From an uncultured Pedobacter sp. (GTDB taxonomy: Bacteria > Bacteroidota > Bacteroidia > Sphingobacteriales > Sphingobacteriaceae): 28,726 bases of DNA. Below the pieces are notes generated by a model that saw only the letters and a list, made by a program, of their open reading frames with translations, was not told where the DNA came from and searched no databases. A program made the translations under genes and the position numbers. Positions 1-7,971 of this stretch are shown here, piece by piece. The stretch is from contig CAMLDJ010000037.1 in NCBI GenBank assembly GCA_946478755.1, positions 1-28,726 of the forward strand. The letters run 5' to 3'. The number at the start of each line of letters is the position of its first letter. Within the stretch, counting starts at the first letter, position 1.

Positions 1-1195
1 CGGTTTGCTGACTGGCAGACGAGGGGGCCGGATTCCACCAATCGGCCCTGAATTTTCCACTGACCATATTGACCAGAGTTTGAACTGCCTTGGTTTTATC
101 GGCATTGTTATAATACGGTGCCAGCGTCACATCTCTCCTGGTATCCAGAGCATCAAAGGCATAAAAATAAACCGGAACTGCCCTTACAGAACTGTTACCC
201 AGTTGTGCCGTACCAGAAGAGGCATAAAAACGTGGACCGTCATAATAGCCTATCCTTCCGCTAATGTCCTTCCCCATGGCCACTTCAAACATAACTTCTC
301 CATTGGGCTCCAGCTTAAAGGCATCAATATAGTTTTTAAATATATCCTGAAATGTTGGGTTGAGGTTATGTATATCACGGCGCTGCATAATTTCGGCACA
401 TTCATCCCTGGTTATTTTATAGAAATTGAGGTAATCTGGCTTACGTTCCATTTGCTGGGATGCCCTTCTAAGGGAATATCCTCCTCTGTAAAGCGCAATC
501 CGGGCCCTCAAGCCTTTAACCGCCCCTTTAGTAATCCGTTCATCAAGAGCTACTCCGGCATCATTGCGCCAGGGTACCAGTTCGGATGCTACTTTCAGAT
601 CCTCGATCAATCTGTCGTAGATCAGGTCACGGTCTGTTTTGGGCAGATAAAGATCTTCCTGATCAATTGCCGGTTCAAATATGGCCGGAATATCACCCCA
701 GTTCCTGATGAGTTCCAGGTAAAATTGGGCGCGCAAAGTCAGCGCCTCCCCATACAAACGTCTTAACTGTTGCTTTTCTGTTTCTGTACCATTGTTGTAC
801 ATCGCCATTGCCGGAATGTTCTTGACACAGAGGTTTGCCCTTTCTACTCCAGTGTACAGCTGCTGAAAAGGCAATGCAAGCTGCCCATTGGTAGGCTGCA
901 GGTTGTACCTTGATAAATCCCGCGAGTTGTTGTCTGGTGCCGAAGCATTGGTAACCCCTATAAATTCGTCTGTATCATAGGGGTACATCATACTCAGGCG
1001 ACTGCCATAACCGTTATCGCCGGTTAGTTGTTCGTAAACACCCATCAATGCACTGGTGGTGTTGGCCACGTTGCTGAACACAAACTGTTCGTCAAAGGCC
1101 GATTGTGGTGATACATCCAGGTACTTTTTACAGGAACTCAGGCAAAGCATACTTACAAGTACGATGGCTATTGGGAAAAATATTCTTATTTTCAT
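1..1195 (-). CDS. SusD/RagB-family glycan-binding lipoprotein, C-terminal part beyond the left edge
   Basis: This frame is open from an ATG at 1193-1195 to the left edge, giving about 398 residues with no stop, so the gene is cut by the window and not broken. The N-terminus is a lipoprotein signal peptide (MKIRIFFPIAIVLVSMLCLSSC), with the lipobox LSSC followed by KKYLDVSP, the usual start of mature SusD proteins. Around residues 125-150 the stretch LRRLYGEALTLRAQFYLELIRNWGDIP-like fits the TPR region of the family. SusD proteins sit on the outer face of the outer membrane and lid the SusC pore. It starts 17 bases after the upstream susC stop, a standard susCD pair. The substrate cannot be read from this protein; the neighbouring CE12-like esterase hints at pectin. 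Confidence 0.93.
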   Translation of the reverse strand, partial: MKIRIFFPIAIVLVSMLCLSSCKKYLDVSPQSAFDEQFVFSNVANTTSALMGVYEQLTGDNGYGSRLSMMYPYDTDEFIGVTNASAPDNNSRDLSRYNLQPTNGQLALPFQQLYTGVERANLCVKNIPAMAMYNNGTETEKQQLRRLYGEALTLRAQFYLELIRNWGDIPAIFEPAIDQEDLYLPKTDRDLIYDRLIEDLKVASELVPWRNDAGVALDERITKGAVKGLRARIALYRGGYSLRRASQQMERKPDYLNFYKITRDECAEIMQRRDIHNLNPTFQDIFKNYIDAFKLEPNGEVMFEVAMGKDISGRIGYYDGPRFYASSGTAQLGNSSVRAVPVYFYAFDALDTRRDVTLAPYYNNADKTKAVQTLVNMVSGKFRADWWNPAPSSASQQT

Positions 1196-1212
1196 CTGTT
1201 GAGCTGTTGAGG

Positions 1213-4200
1213 TTAAAGGGAAAGGTTGATACCAAATATATACGTGCGGCTGCGTGGATAGGCAGAGTAATCTACCCCCGGTGTTACAGGGTTTGAGCTT
1301 CTCACATTCACTTCAGGATCAAAGCCTGAATATCCTGTGATCACAGCTACGTTATTGGCCGTAGCATATACCCTTAACTTATTAATTTTAGCTTTGCTAA
1401 GGAGTTTTACCGGAAAAGTATAGCCCAGTGTAATGTTGTTGAGTCTTAAAAAAGAACCATCCTCCATTGCCCATGAAGTCGGATAAAAGGCCCCTGTCCC
1501 TGTAATTGGCTGCCATATCTTTGCATCCTTATTTAGGGCTGCAAGCTGATCTGGCGGTAGGCCTGTAACTTGCGGGACACCCCCTACTACAGTAACTCTT
1601 TGGGTCACATTGCCGTTGGCATCAATGGTTTTCCAACGGTCGTTCATCACAGCCAGCATATTGGTATTGGGTGTATAACTGTTTGTAAATTCAACTTTAT
1701 TGGCATTGTAAATGTCGTTGCCCACCACAAAGTTCACAAACATGCTCAGGTCAAAGTTTTTATAGCTGAACTGCTGATTAAAACCACCGGAAAATTTAGG
1801 TGTCGCATTGCCAATAATATCCTTGTCGCTCTCATTGACGATGTTGTTGCCATCACGGTCCTTCAATTTCATCCAGCCGGGCTGAGCTGTTCCAAGCACA
1901 GCAGACACGTCGGCCACACCCGGTTTAAGGGTATAGATCTGGGTTGCAGGATCATAATTGAAATCATTAACACTATAGAATCCATCCGAAACATAGCCAT
2001 ACATGGATCCAACAGGTTTACCCACCTGTACGATATAATCGGCTGGCTGACCGGAAACAAAGGACACAGCAGGTGACGGCAGATAGCTGGAAGCAGTACC
2101 CAGCTTATCGATTTTATTTCTGTTAAAGGCAATATTAAAATTAGTTGTCCAGGAGAAATTTTTCTGCTGTACCGGAATCGCATTTAGCTGAAACTCCAGC
2201 CCTCTGTTTGAGGTTTGTCCCACATTTTGCAGTTGCGTCACATAACCCGATATGGAGGGTATACGGACATCCAGTAAAAGGTCTTTAACCTTATTCTGAT
2301 AGGCATCAATATTCAGCTGCAAGCGATTGTCCCACAAGGCAATATCCAGCCCTATATTTTGCGTTACTGTAGTTTCCCATTTCAGGTTTTTATTGGCCAG
2401 ACTCGAAGAACTGTAGCCTGGGTTAACCACTTCATTCAAGGCATATTTGGCATTGGTTGAAAAAGTGGTCAGATACAGGAAATCATTGATCCTGTTATTT
2501 CCTGAGGCTCCATAACTGGCACGCAGTTTCAGATCAGAGATAAAGGAAACATCTTTCATGAAATCTTCTTTTGATATTCTCCAGCCCAGGGATCCTGAAG
2601 GGAAATAGCCCCATCTTTTGTCGGCAGCAAACTTCGAGGAAGCATCTGTCCTAAAGGTAAACTTGGCCAGGTATTTATCACTGTAGGAATAGTTCAAACC
2701 TGTAAAGAAGGAAAGCAGGCGGCTCTCATGAATTACATTGGTCGGGTACAGTGGGGCACTCTGCCCCAGGCTAAGCTGCCCCAGTGCCTTTTCGGGCGTT
2801 ATGCCCAAAGGAAACAGCTTTAATTGGTCAAGGTTAACCTCATCTTTCAGATTGTAAATCTCCTGCCCCAGTAAGGCGCTAAAATCGTTTATCCCTTTTT
2901 TATACGTGTAGGTAAATACATTGGAATTACTAAGGCTAAAACGTTTAGTGTTATTGATGTTTACAATGGGTAGCCGACTTCCATTGTTTCTCGCATTAGA
3001 AGTAAAATAGTCATCAAATGCATTGAGGGTGGTATTGTTGAAATTAACCCCGGCGGTGGATCGGAATGAAAGGCCTTTAGTTACCATATAATTGAGATAC
3101 CCGTTCATGTTCAGGTTATCAGAAGGCCTGTTCCTGTATTGTGCATCGCTCAGCTGAATAGGGTTTAATACACCTAGTCCGTTACCGGTATTGGTGTCAT
3201 TGAAATAATCCTCATCAAGTACATCGTCGCTCATGCCCGTCATATTCAAAGGCCTGTATTTAATAGTATGGCGCAACAGGCTGTAGGTAGCAGTTGCTTC
3301 ACTGGTGGATACACCTGAGCCGTTGATCTTTTGATCATTATACCTGATCCCAAATCCAGTCCGAAGTTTGTCGCTAGCCCGGTGGTCCAGCTTTAAATTG
3401 AAGAGCTGCCTGTTAAATTTGGAGTTGAGCATAATTCCTTGCTGGGAATTATTGGTATAGCTAACGTTAAAGGTGGTTGTTTTACCGCCACCGGTAATGC
3501 CTACAGTATGTGTCTGCGAAAGCGCATCGCGGCCAAATGTTTTTTCCTGCCAGTCTACCGGATCTATATTTTTGTAATCACCGATATTGGCAAAACTGCC
3601 ATACGTTTGTTCAAAGGCGTCTTCTGTATTGGTTAAGCCCCTCGATCTTTCGTACTGCCGCAATACAAAATCATATGGGCTCATTACCTCCAGTTTATTT
3701 TGCAGTTGTGCCAGTCCCAGGAAACCATCATAGCTCACCCTGGTTTTCGCTTCTTTGCCACCCTTTGTAGTAATGACTACCACACCATTGGCACCTCTGG
3801 CTCCGTAAATGGCAGTTTCTGATGCATCCTTGAGTACTTCGACTGACTCGATATCCGTAGGAGAAATGCTGGATAAGCCATCCTCTACCTGCACACCGTC
3901 GACCACATACAAGGGGGAATTACTTTGCGTAACAGATCCACCACCTCTTATTAGCACCCGGACCTCAGCACCAGGCATCCCCTCGTTGGCCGTAATCTGG
4001 ACCCCCGCCAGTCGGCCTGCAAGCGCCTCAGCTGCTGAGTTGAGGGGTATATCCTTCAGTTGTCGTGCGTTAACAGAGGCTACAGCACCGGTAATGTCCT
4101 TACGTTGCAGCGTTTTATAACCTATGGTCACCACCTCGTTTAGCATATAGGCTTCCGGCTGAAGTCTTACTGTGAGTTGCACTTCCTCCCCGGCTCTTAC

Positions 4201-4455
4201 TTCTTTTGTTTTATACCCCAGGTATTTAAATACCAGTGTAATTTCTCCATCGCCAGGCACTGTTAATTTGAATGCACCATTGATATCGGTGCTAACTGCA
4301 ATGTTTTGTCCCTTTACAGCAACCGACACGCCGGGCAACAGTTCATCTTCCGCCTGGCTCATTACTTTGCCTGAGATGGTACGGTTTTGCTGCTGTGAGA
4401 AAGAAATGCCGGCGACATGCAGCAAGACAAAAAATACCTGTAAAAATCTTTTCAT
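1213..4455 (-). CDS. SusC/RagA-family TonB-dependent outer-membrane transporter
   Basis: A 1080-residue protein, normal length for SusC. A Sec signal peptide (MKRFLQVFFVLLHVAGISFS) is followed by a carboxypeptidase-regulatory-like beta-sandwich (about residues 25-110, ISGKV...LLPGVSVAVKG), then a TonB-box and plug region (about 105-230, NEVVTIGYKTLQRKDITGAV, YVVDGVQVEDG, IESVEVLKDASETAIYGARGANGVVVITT), and a long beta-barrel ending in an aromatic-rich strand (YIFGINLSL). There is no STN domain, so it is not the type that signals to an anti-sigma factor. It imports glycan fragments with the downstream SusD, using energy from TonB. It faces the CE12-like esterase across a shared 214-base promoter region holding a LacI-type palindrome. 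The substrate is unknown; pectin is only an inference from the neighbour. Confidence 0.95.
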   Translation of the reverse strand: MKRFLQVFFVLLHVAGISFSQQQNRTISGKVMSQAEDELLPGVSVAVKGQNIAVSTDINGAFKLTVPGDGEITLVFKYLGYKTKEVRAGEEVQLTVRLQPEAYMLNEVVTIGYKTLQRKDITGAVASVNARQLKDIPLNSAAEALAGRLAGVQITANEGMPGAEVRVLIRGGGSVTQSNSPLYVVDGVQVEDGLSSISPTDIESVEVLKDASETAIYGARGANGVVVITTKGGKEAKTRVSYDGFLGLAQLQNKLEVMSPYDFVLRQYERSRGLTNTEDAFEQTYGSFANIGDYKNIDPVDWQEKTFGRDALSQTHTVGITGGGKTTTFNVSYTNNSQQGIMLNSKFNRQLFNLKLDHRASDKLRTGFGIRYNDQKINGSGVSTSEATATYSLLRHTIKYRPLNMTGMSDDVLDEDYFNDTNTGNGLGVLNPIQLSDAQYRNRPSDNLNMNGYLNYMVTKGLSFRSTAGVNFNNTTLNAFDDYFTSNARNNGSRLPIVNINNTKRFSLSNSNVFTYTYKKGINDFSALLGQEIYNLKDEVNLDQLKLFPLGITPEKALGQLSLGQSAPLYPTNVIHESRLLSFFTGLNYSYSDKYLAKFTFRTDASSKFAADKRWGYFPSGSLGWRISKEDFMKDVSFISDLKLRASYGASGNNRINDFLYLTTFSTNAKYALNEVVNPGYSSSSLANKNLKWETTVTQNIGLDIALWDNRLQLNIDAYQNKVKDLLLDVRIPSISGYVTQLQNVGQTSNRGLEFQLNAIPVQQKNFSWTTNFNIAFNRNKIDKLGTASSYLPSPAVSFVSGQPADYIVQVGKPVGSMYGYVSDGFYSVNDFNYDPATQIYTLKPGVADVSAVLGTAQPGWMKLKDRDGNNIVNESDKDIIGNATPKFSGGFNQQFSYKNFDLSMFVNFVVGNDIYNANKVEFTNSYTPNTNMLAVMNDRWKTIDANGNVTQRVTVVGGVPQVTGLPPDQLAALNKDAKIWQPITGTGAFYPTSWAMEDGSFLRLNNITLGYTFPVKLLSKAKINKLRVYATANNVAVITGYSGFDPEVNVRSSNPVTPGVDYSAYPRSRTYIFGINLSL

Positions 4456-4566
4456 AATATTTGGTTATACCTGGTTTAGCGCGATAGCGCAATCGCTGAT
4501 AACAAGATTACATTATTCTGATGAAGGATCATATCCAATTCACCTAAAAATGTATGCAAGCGTTAC

Positions 4567-4580
4567 CGATAACGTTATCG
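4567..4580. promoter_or_regulatory. Candidate LacI-family operator (perfect palindrome CGATAACGTTATCG)
   Basis: Fourteen bases of perfect dyad symmetry with the AACGTT centre typical of LacI/GalR-family operators. The flanks extend it imperfectly (TTACCGATAAC against GGTATCGATAAC on the other strand). It lies about 26 bases upstream of the candidate -7 box of the esterase and in the region shared with susC, so one regulator could control both. No LacI-family gene lies in the window. Function is inferred from symmetry and position only. Confidence 0.5.
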
Positions 4581-4605
4581 ATACCGCTTCCGGTAATTTT
4601 CGTGT

Positions 4606-4613
4606 TAGATTTG
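4606..4613 (+). promoter_or_regulatory. Candidate Bacteroidota -7 promoter box (TAGATTTG) for the esterase
   Basis: It matches the Bacteroidota -7 consensus TAnnTTTG exactly and would give a transcript start near 4619, leaving a leader of about 50 bases before the ATG at 4670. No TTTG -33 element is visible at the usual distance; the palindrome at 4567-4580 lies just upstream of that position, which would suit activator or repressor control. Confidence 0.4.
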
Positions 4614-4669
4614 GCATCCGGCAAGCGGAGGAAAAGTATATTAGTGATGAAGAAACTAATTAAATACTC

Positions 4670-5443
4670 ATGAAGCAGACCATAAAAACCTTAATCGCCT
4701 CAGTATCCCTGTTATTCTTATTGATCAGCTTTAAGAACGGGCAGAAAAAGATAACCATATATAGTATCGGAGACTCTACCATGTGTGATTTTGCACCTTC
4801 TTACCTTAACCAGTTTGGCGGCAAAAATTATCCCATTAGGGGCTGGATGCAAATGATGCCCCGCTTTTTTAGTGATGATGTAGTCATCCACAATGCTGCC
4901 CGCAGTGGCCGAAGCTCTAAAAGCTTCAGGACAGAAGGACACTGGAAATCTGTTGTTGATCAGCTAAAAGCGGGGGATTATGTGTTCATTATGTTTGGTG
5001 CAAATGATCAGAAACCAGACACAGCAAGGCATACAGATCCAAAAACCAGCTACCGTCAGAATCTGTTGAGCTATGTAAACGAAACAAAAGCGAAAGGAGC
5101 TCATCCTATTCTGTTTACCTCACTGGTGCGGCGAAACTTTGGCAAAGACGGGAAATTGGTAGATACCTATGGCGAGTACGTTACTGCTGTGCTTAAGCTT
5201 GCTAAAGAGATCAATGTGCCTGTCATAGACCTGAACCAAAAATCTGCGAATCTCGTAACCAGATACGGACCGGAAGAATCTAAAAAACTCTTCCTGTATA
5301 TTGAACCAGGAAAGTTTAGCAAACTGCCGGAAGGCAAAAAGGACGACAGTCATCTGTGCGTCTTTGGTGCCACCGAGATGGCCCGTCTTGCAGCTCAGGG
5401 ACTAAAAGAAATCAAATCGCCCTTGGCTGCATATCTCAAATAG
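4670..5443 (+). CDS. Secreted GDSL/SGNH esterase, rhamnogalacturonan acetylesterase-like (CE12)
   Basis: A 257-residue protein with a Sec signal peptide (about residues 1-22) and the four SGNH landmarks. Block I is SIGDSTMCDF with nucleophile Ser36; the block II Gly lies in NAARSGRSSKSF; block III is MFGANDQKP with Asn112; block V is KKDDSHLCVFGA with Asp225 and His228 of the DxxH pair. The GDST start and the NAARSGRSSKSF stretch are typical of rhamnogalacturonan acetylesterases (CE12), which deacetylate pectic rhamnogalacturonan I; the exact ester is inferred. It is transcribed away from the susC/susD pair and shares their promoter region, so it probably serves the same glycan. It converges on the next gene with only seven bases between stops and no terminator in between. 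Other carbohydrate acetylesterase activities are possible. Confidence 0.88.
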   Translation: MKQTIKTLIASVSLLFLLISFKNGQKKITIYSIGDSTMCDFAPSYLNQFGGKNYPIRGWMQMMPRFFSDDVVIHNAARSGRSSKSFRTEGHWKSVVDQLKAGDYVFIMFGANDQKPDTARHTDPKTSYRQNLLSYVNETKAKGAHPILFTSLVRRNFGKDGKLVDTYGEYVTAVLKLAKEINVPVIDLNQKSANLVTRYGPEESKKLFLYIEPGKFSKLPEGKKDDSHLCVFGATEMARLAAQGLKEIKSPLAAYLK

Positions 5444-5450
5444 CTATCAT

Positions 5451-6575
5451 TTATCGATCAATTAAATCTATCTTCTTTCCTGTCTTTGCTGCCAGGTAAA
5501 TGGCGTCTATGATCTTCAGATCGCTCAGCCCTTCTTCTCCGTCAACCGGTACGATGGGTTGTTTGCCATTGAGGATAATTTCCGACATTTCCTCCATTTG
5601 CAAGGTTTGATGTACAACGACGGCCTGATCCAGATCGCCTTTGTGTGTGCGGCCTTTAATCGGGCCATAACCTGTTGAAGGCTGCATTTCCGCAAAACCC
5701 TTAGTTCCGTTAAGGAAGAACTTATCCAGGTTATTCATGTTGTAAGTTGACAGACAGGACGCTACTGCACCACCCGGGAAACCCAGCTGAAACTGGATGG
5801 TCTCATCCACTCCGGGTTTGAACTTTTCCTGGTCTGTCTTTGTTTCCTGAGCGGTTACCCACATTGGTTCTTCCCCTACCATATAACGGGCGCCGTTCAA
5901 GGCATAGATTCCAATATCCATCATAGCACCACCTCCAGCCAGTTGCTTGTTTAAGCGCCATTGCGTAGGGTCGCCGATTTTGAAACCACATAGTCCCTGA
6001 AAGAAGAGCACTTTACCGAAATCCCCCGCTTTACGCATGCGGATCACCTCCAAAGTGTGGGGCTCAAAGTGCATGCGGTAGCCGACCAGCAATTTTACCC
6101 CCGCATTTTTACACGCCTCAACCATTTCCTGTCCTTCCTTTGCGTTCAATGCCATCGGTTTTTCACAGATGGCATGTTTGCCTGCCTTAGCCACCCTGAT
6201 CACCTGGTCATGGTGCAATGCATTCGGGGTGATGACATATATGGCGTCGATGTCCGGGTTATCTTTTACCTTATCGAAGTTCTCGTAATTATAACAGTTC
6301 TTTTCCGGAATATGATACTTCCCTTGCCAATCTTTGATCTTGGAGGGCGTACCACTAATTACGCCAACCAGTTTTGCCTTTTTGCAGGACTGCATGGCTT
6401 CTGCTACCCTCGAGCCATAACCGCCGAGTCCCATAATGGCCACCCTTAATACCGGGCCATCATAAGATTGCTCGTATAAAGTGGGATTTCCTGCCATTCC
6501 AAGGCGGGGCAAAACAGTCAATGCTAATGCAGAAGCTGTGAATTTTTGCAGGAATTGTCTTCTCGAATTCTTCAT
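5451..6575 (-). CDS. Tat-exported Gfo/Idh/MocA oxidoreductase, glucose-fructose oxidoreductase-like
   Basis: A 374-residue protein. The N-terminus MKNSRRQFLQKF followed by a hydrophobic stretch is a twin-arginine signal (Arg5-Arg6), so the enzyme probably folds around its cofactor and is exported to the periplasm. Residues 43-60 (VLRVAIMGLGGYGSR) form the Rossmann NAD(P) site; CEKP at 137-140 supplies the family lysine; the C-terminal domain holds QWRLNKQLAGGGAMMDIGIY, with Asp220 and Tyr224 in the DxGxY motif, followed by NGARYMVGEEP. This run of motifs resembles Zymomonas glucose-fructose oxidoreductase. The natural sugar is unknown. It is not clearly in an operon: a terminator precedes it and the convergent esterase follows. 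No -7 box was recognised in the 118 bases upstream. Confidence 0.88.
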   Translation of the reverse strand: MKNSRRQFLQKFTASALALTVLPRLGMAGNPTLYEQSYDGPVLRVAIMGLGGYGSRVAEAMQSCKKAKLVGVISGTPSKIKDWQGKYHIPEKNCYNYENFDKVKDNPDIDAIYVITPNALHHDQVIRVAKAGKHAICEKPMALNAKEGQEMVEACKNAGVKLLVGYRMHFEPHTLEVIRMRKAGDFGKVLFFQGLCGFKIGDPTQWRLNKQLAGGGAMMDIGIYALNGARYMVGEEPMWVTAQETKTDQEKFKPGVDETIQFQLGFPGGAVASCLSTYNMNNLDKFFLNGTKGFAEMQPSTGYGPIKGRTHKGDLDQAVVVHQTLQMEEMSEIILNGKQPIVPVDGEEGLSDLKIIDAIYLAAKTGKKIDLIDR

Positions 6576-6622
6576 AACAAAGGTTTAATGGATAAATTCA
6601 TTCCCAATTTACCATTAATCCG

Positions 6623-6660
6623 CAAAAAATGCGGAGAATACCTAGTTTATTCTCCGCATT
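6623..6660 (-). terminator. Rho-independent terminator of the mannan operon
   Basis: Perfect 13-bp inverted repeat (6628-6640 with 6648-6660, arm AATGCGGAGAATA) with a 7-base loop, followed in the minus direction by a run of six T. It lies 33 bases past the stop of the last operon gene and before the oxidoreductase gene, so it closes the long upstream transcript. A near-copy ends the right-hand operon at 21783-21821. Confidence 0.87.
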
Positions 6661-6666
6661 AATAAT
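6647..6666 (-). repeat. Copy 1 of a 20-base terminator repeat
   Basis: On the minus strand this reads ATTATTAATGCGGAGAATAA, identical to 21808-21827. It covers the 5' arm of the terminator plus seven bases before it. The identity outside the stem shows shared origin instead of convergence on a hairpin. Confidence 0.8.
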
Positions 6667-6693
6667 GAAATAATATCGTTCAGCAATAGCTAA

Positions 6694-7956
6694 TTAATTT
6701 TTTTTCAGTTTCTTAGCCTTTCGCCCCTTCTGCACTTCTTCTCTATTGGATTTTACTGCAGTACCTTTCATTTTAAGCATACTCAAGCGGGCATATAATT
6801 CGGCGATGCAGGCCTGGTCCAATAACCATTTTGGTTTCTTAATTTCATCTGGTTTGGGTGTCCAGCTGTGCGATACATAACCATACTGATCGCGCGTGTT
6901 TTGCCATGCATAGTTCAAATCAGCCTCGATCGCAGTCAGATATTTGTAGTCGCCATCAACATCATATAAAGCTTCATAACCCCGGAACAATACAGTCAGG
7001 AACCAAGGCAGGTCGATATACAACTTTAAGTTTTTATCATGTGGCAGACTTGTGAAATGTCTGAAGCTGTCGGCAGCCATGCCACGTGCCTGCTGCAAAT
7101 ACTGCTGATCGCCTGTAAATTGATATAGCATGACAGCAGCCTCTATCAAAGAACCCGTGTTGTAGGTATAAAAAGTACGGTTCAGTGTTCCATCTAATTT
7201 AATGTTATTGGCGATCAGGCCTGTTGAATCCCGAAGCGTATGGTACATCCAGGTATAAAACTTCTTACCTTGATTCAGATAATAAGGGTCTTTACTTCCC
7301 TCAAAAATCTTTAACGCAGTCAGTGTAGCCATACCATTGGTACAAGCTGGCTTTTGATCATTATGCCCTTCCAGCCAGGTTACGCCGCCACCCATGTCCT
7401 CGTTCCAGCCACTTAGAATGAATTTAAAAACATCTTTGGCCCGTTGCAGGTACACTGGGTTTTTAGTATTGAAATAGGCCTCCATGTAATCTATTCCGAC
7501 CAGTCCGTTGTCATCGTAATACCGGTCCGATTTTTCCAGCTGCACCGGGTACGCCTGATATCCCATGGGCTTGCGCACTTCATCCCGGTATTGCTCAACC
7601 CCCATCACCAGGGTATCCAGGTAGGACTGGTACCGGGCTTTCAATCCGGGTATGCTCATCAATACGTTATTAGCGGAGAACATGCCTGAAAAGGGCCATA
7701 AAAAACTAACCGGCTTTTCCCCCACATTGCCGCCCTGCATGTAGGTAAGACTATCTTTTTTATTGGACGGAAAATTCTCCATGAATAAGCCTGCATAGGC
7801 AGGAACACGGAAGTTTTTCCAGACATTGGTAAAAGCAGTTTCTGCGCGCTTTTGGTATTCTGCCGACAAGTTTCCCTGCGCCTTTATGTTCATAGCGCTT
7901 AAAGTAAACGCGATGAGCAAAAGCCAGGACGAAGTACGTAGGTTGATCGAATCCAT
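6694..7956 (-). CDS. GH76 endo-alpha-1,6-mannanase, probably periplasmic
   Basis: A 420-residue protein with an N-terminal Sec signal (hydrophobic residues 11-22, then KAQG) and no lipobox Cys, so it is probably periplasmic or released. The GH76 hallmark is the consecutive aspartate pair Asp148-Asp149 in DRYYDDNGLVGIDYMEAY. Other family features are FLWPFSGMFSANNVLMSIP (about 85-103), WNEDMGGGVTWLEG and the (alpha/alpha)6-type repeats LYQFTGDQQYLQQA. GH76 enzymes cut internal alpha-1,6-mannosidic bonds such as the yeast mannan backbone. It is the last gene of the operon, 15 bases after GH92. The C-terminus ends in a lysine-rich tail (about residues 395-420, KGRKAKKLKKN), unusual for a secreted hydrolase. 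Together with the lipoprotein GH76 it suggests a two-step backbone digestion. Confidence 0.9.
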   Translation of the reverse strand: MDSINLRTSSWLLLIAFTLSAMNIKAQGNLSAEYQKRAETAFTNVWKNFRVPAYAGLFMENFPSNKKDSLTYMQGGNVGEKPVSFLWPFSGMFSANNVLMSIPGLKARYQSYLDTLVMGVEQYRDEVRKPMGYQAYPVQLEKSDRYYDDNGLVGIDYMEAYFNTKNPVYLQRAKDVFKFILSGWNEDMGGGVTWLEGHNDQKPACTNGMATLTALKIFEGSKDPYYLNQGKKFYTWMYHTLRDSTGLIANNIKLDGTLNRTFYTYNTGSLIEAAVMLYQFTGDQQYLQQARGMAADSFRHFTSLPHDKNLKLYIDLPWFLTVLFRGYEALYDVDGDYKYLTAIEADLNYAWQNTRDQYGYVSHSWTPKPDEIKKPKWLLDQACIAELYARLSMLKMKGTAVKSNREEVQKGRKAKKLKKN

Positions 7957-7971
7957 ATCTTAAGTTTTATG

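Larger units (their letters stand above)
4456..4669. promoter_or_regulatory. Divergent promoter region between susC and the CE12-like esterase
   Basis: 214 bases between two outward-facing genes. It contains a perfect 14-bp palindrome (4567-4580), a plus-strand -7-like box (4606-4613), and near the susC start a small dyad GCGC-GATA-GCGC (4479-4490) that overlaps a second one, GCGAT/ATCGC. TTACCG at 4563-4568 is mirrored by CGGTAA at 4591-4596, widening the symmetry around the palindrome. No clear minus-strand TAnnTTTG box was found for susC. Confidence 0.6.

Noticed and set aside
5..766. Long plus-strand open frame at the left edge
   Set aside because: It lies opposite the susD gene, whose frame encodes recognisable SusD sequence and a lipoprotein signal; the plus-strand product has no domain-like features.
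1570..2076. Plus-strand open frame of 168 codons opposite susC
   Set aside because: It is antisense to the SusC barrel; composition is that expected of an opposite-strand shadow.
4172..4663. Plus-strand open frame of 163 codons ending just before the esterase
   Set aside because: Most of it is antisense to the susC signal and N-terminal domain, and the rest crosses the promoter region including the palindrome; no signal or domain is visible.
6620..6634. Small hairpin CCGCA-AAAAA-TGCGG inside the terminator region, possible alternative structure or attenuator
   Set aside because: A stem of only five pairs that competes with a perfect 13-bp terminator stem; no leader peptide or partner structure supports regulation.
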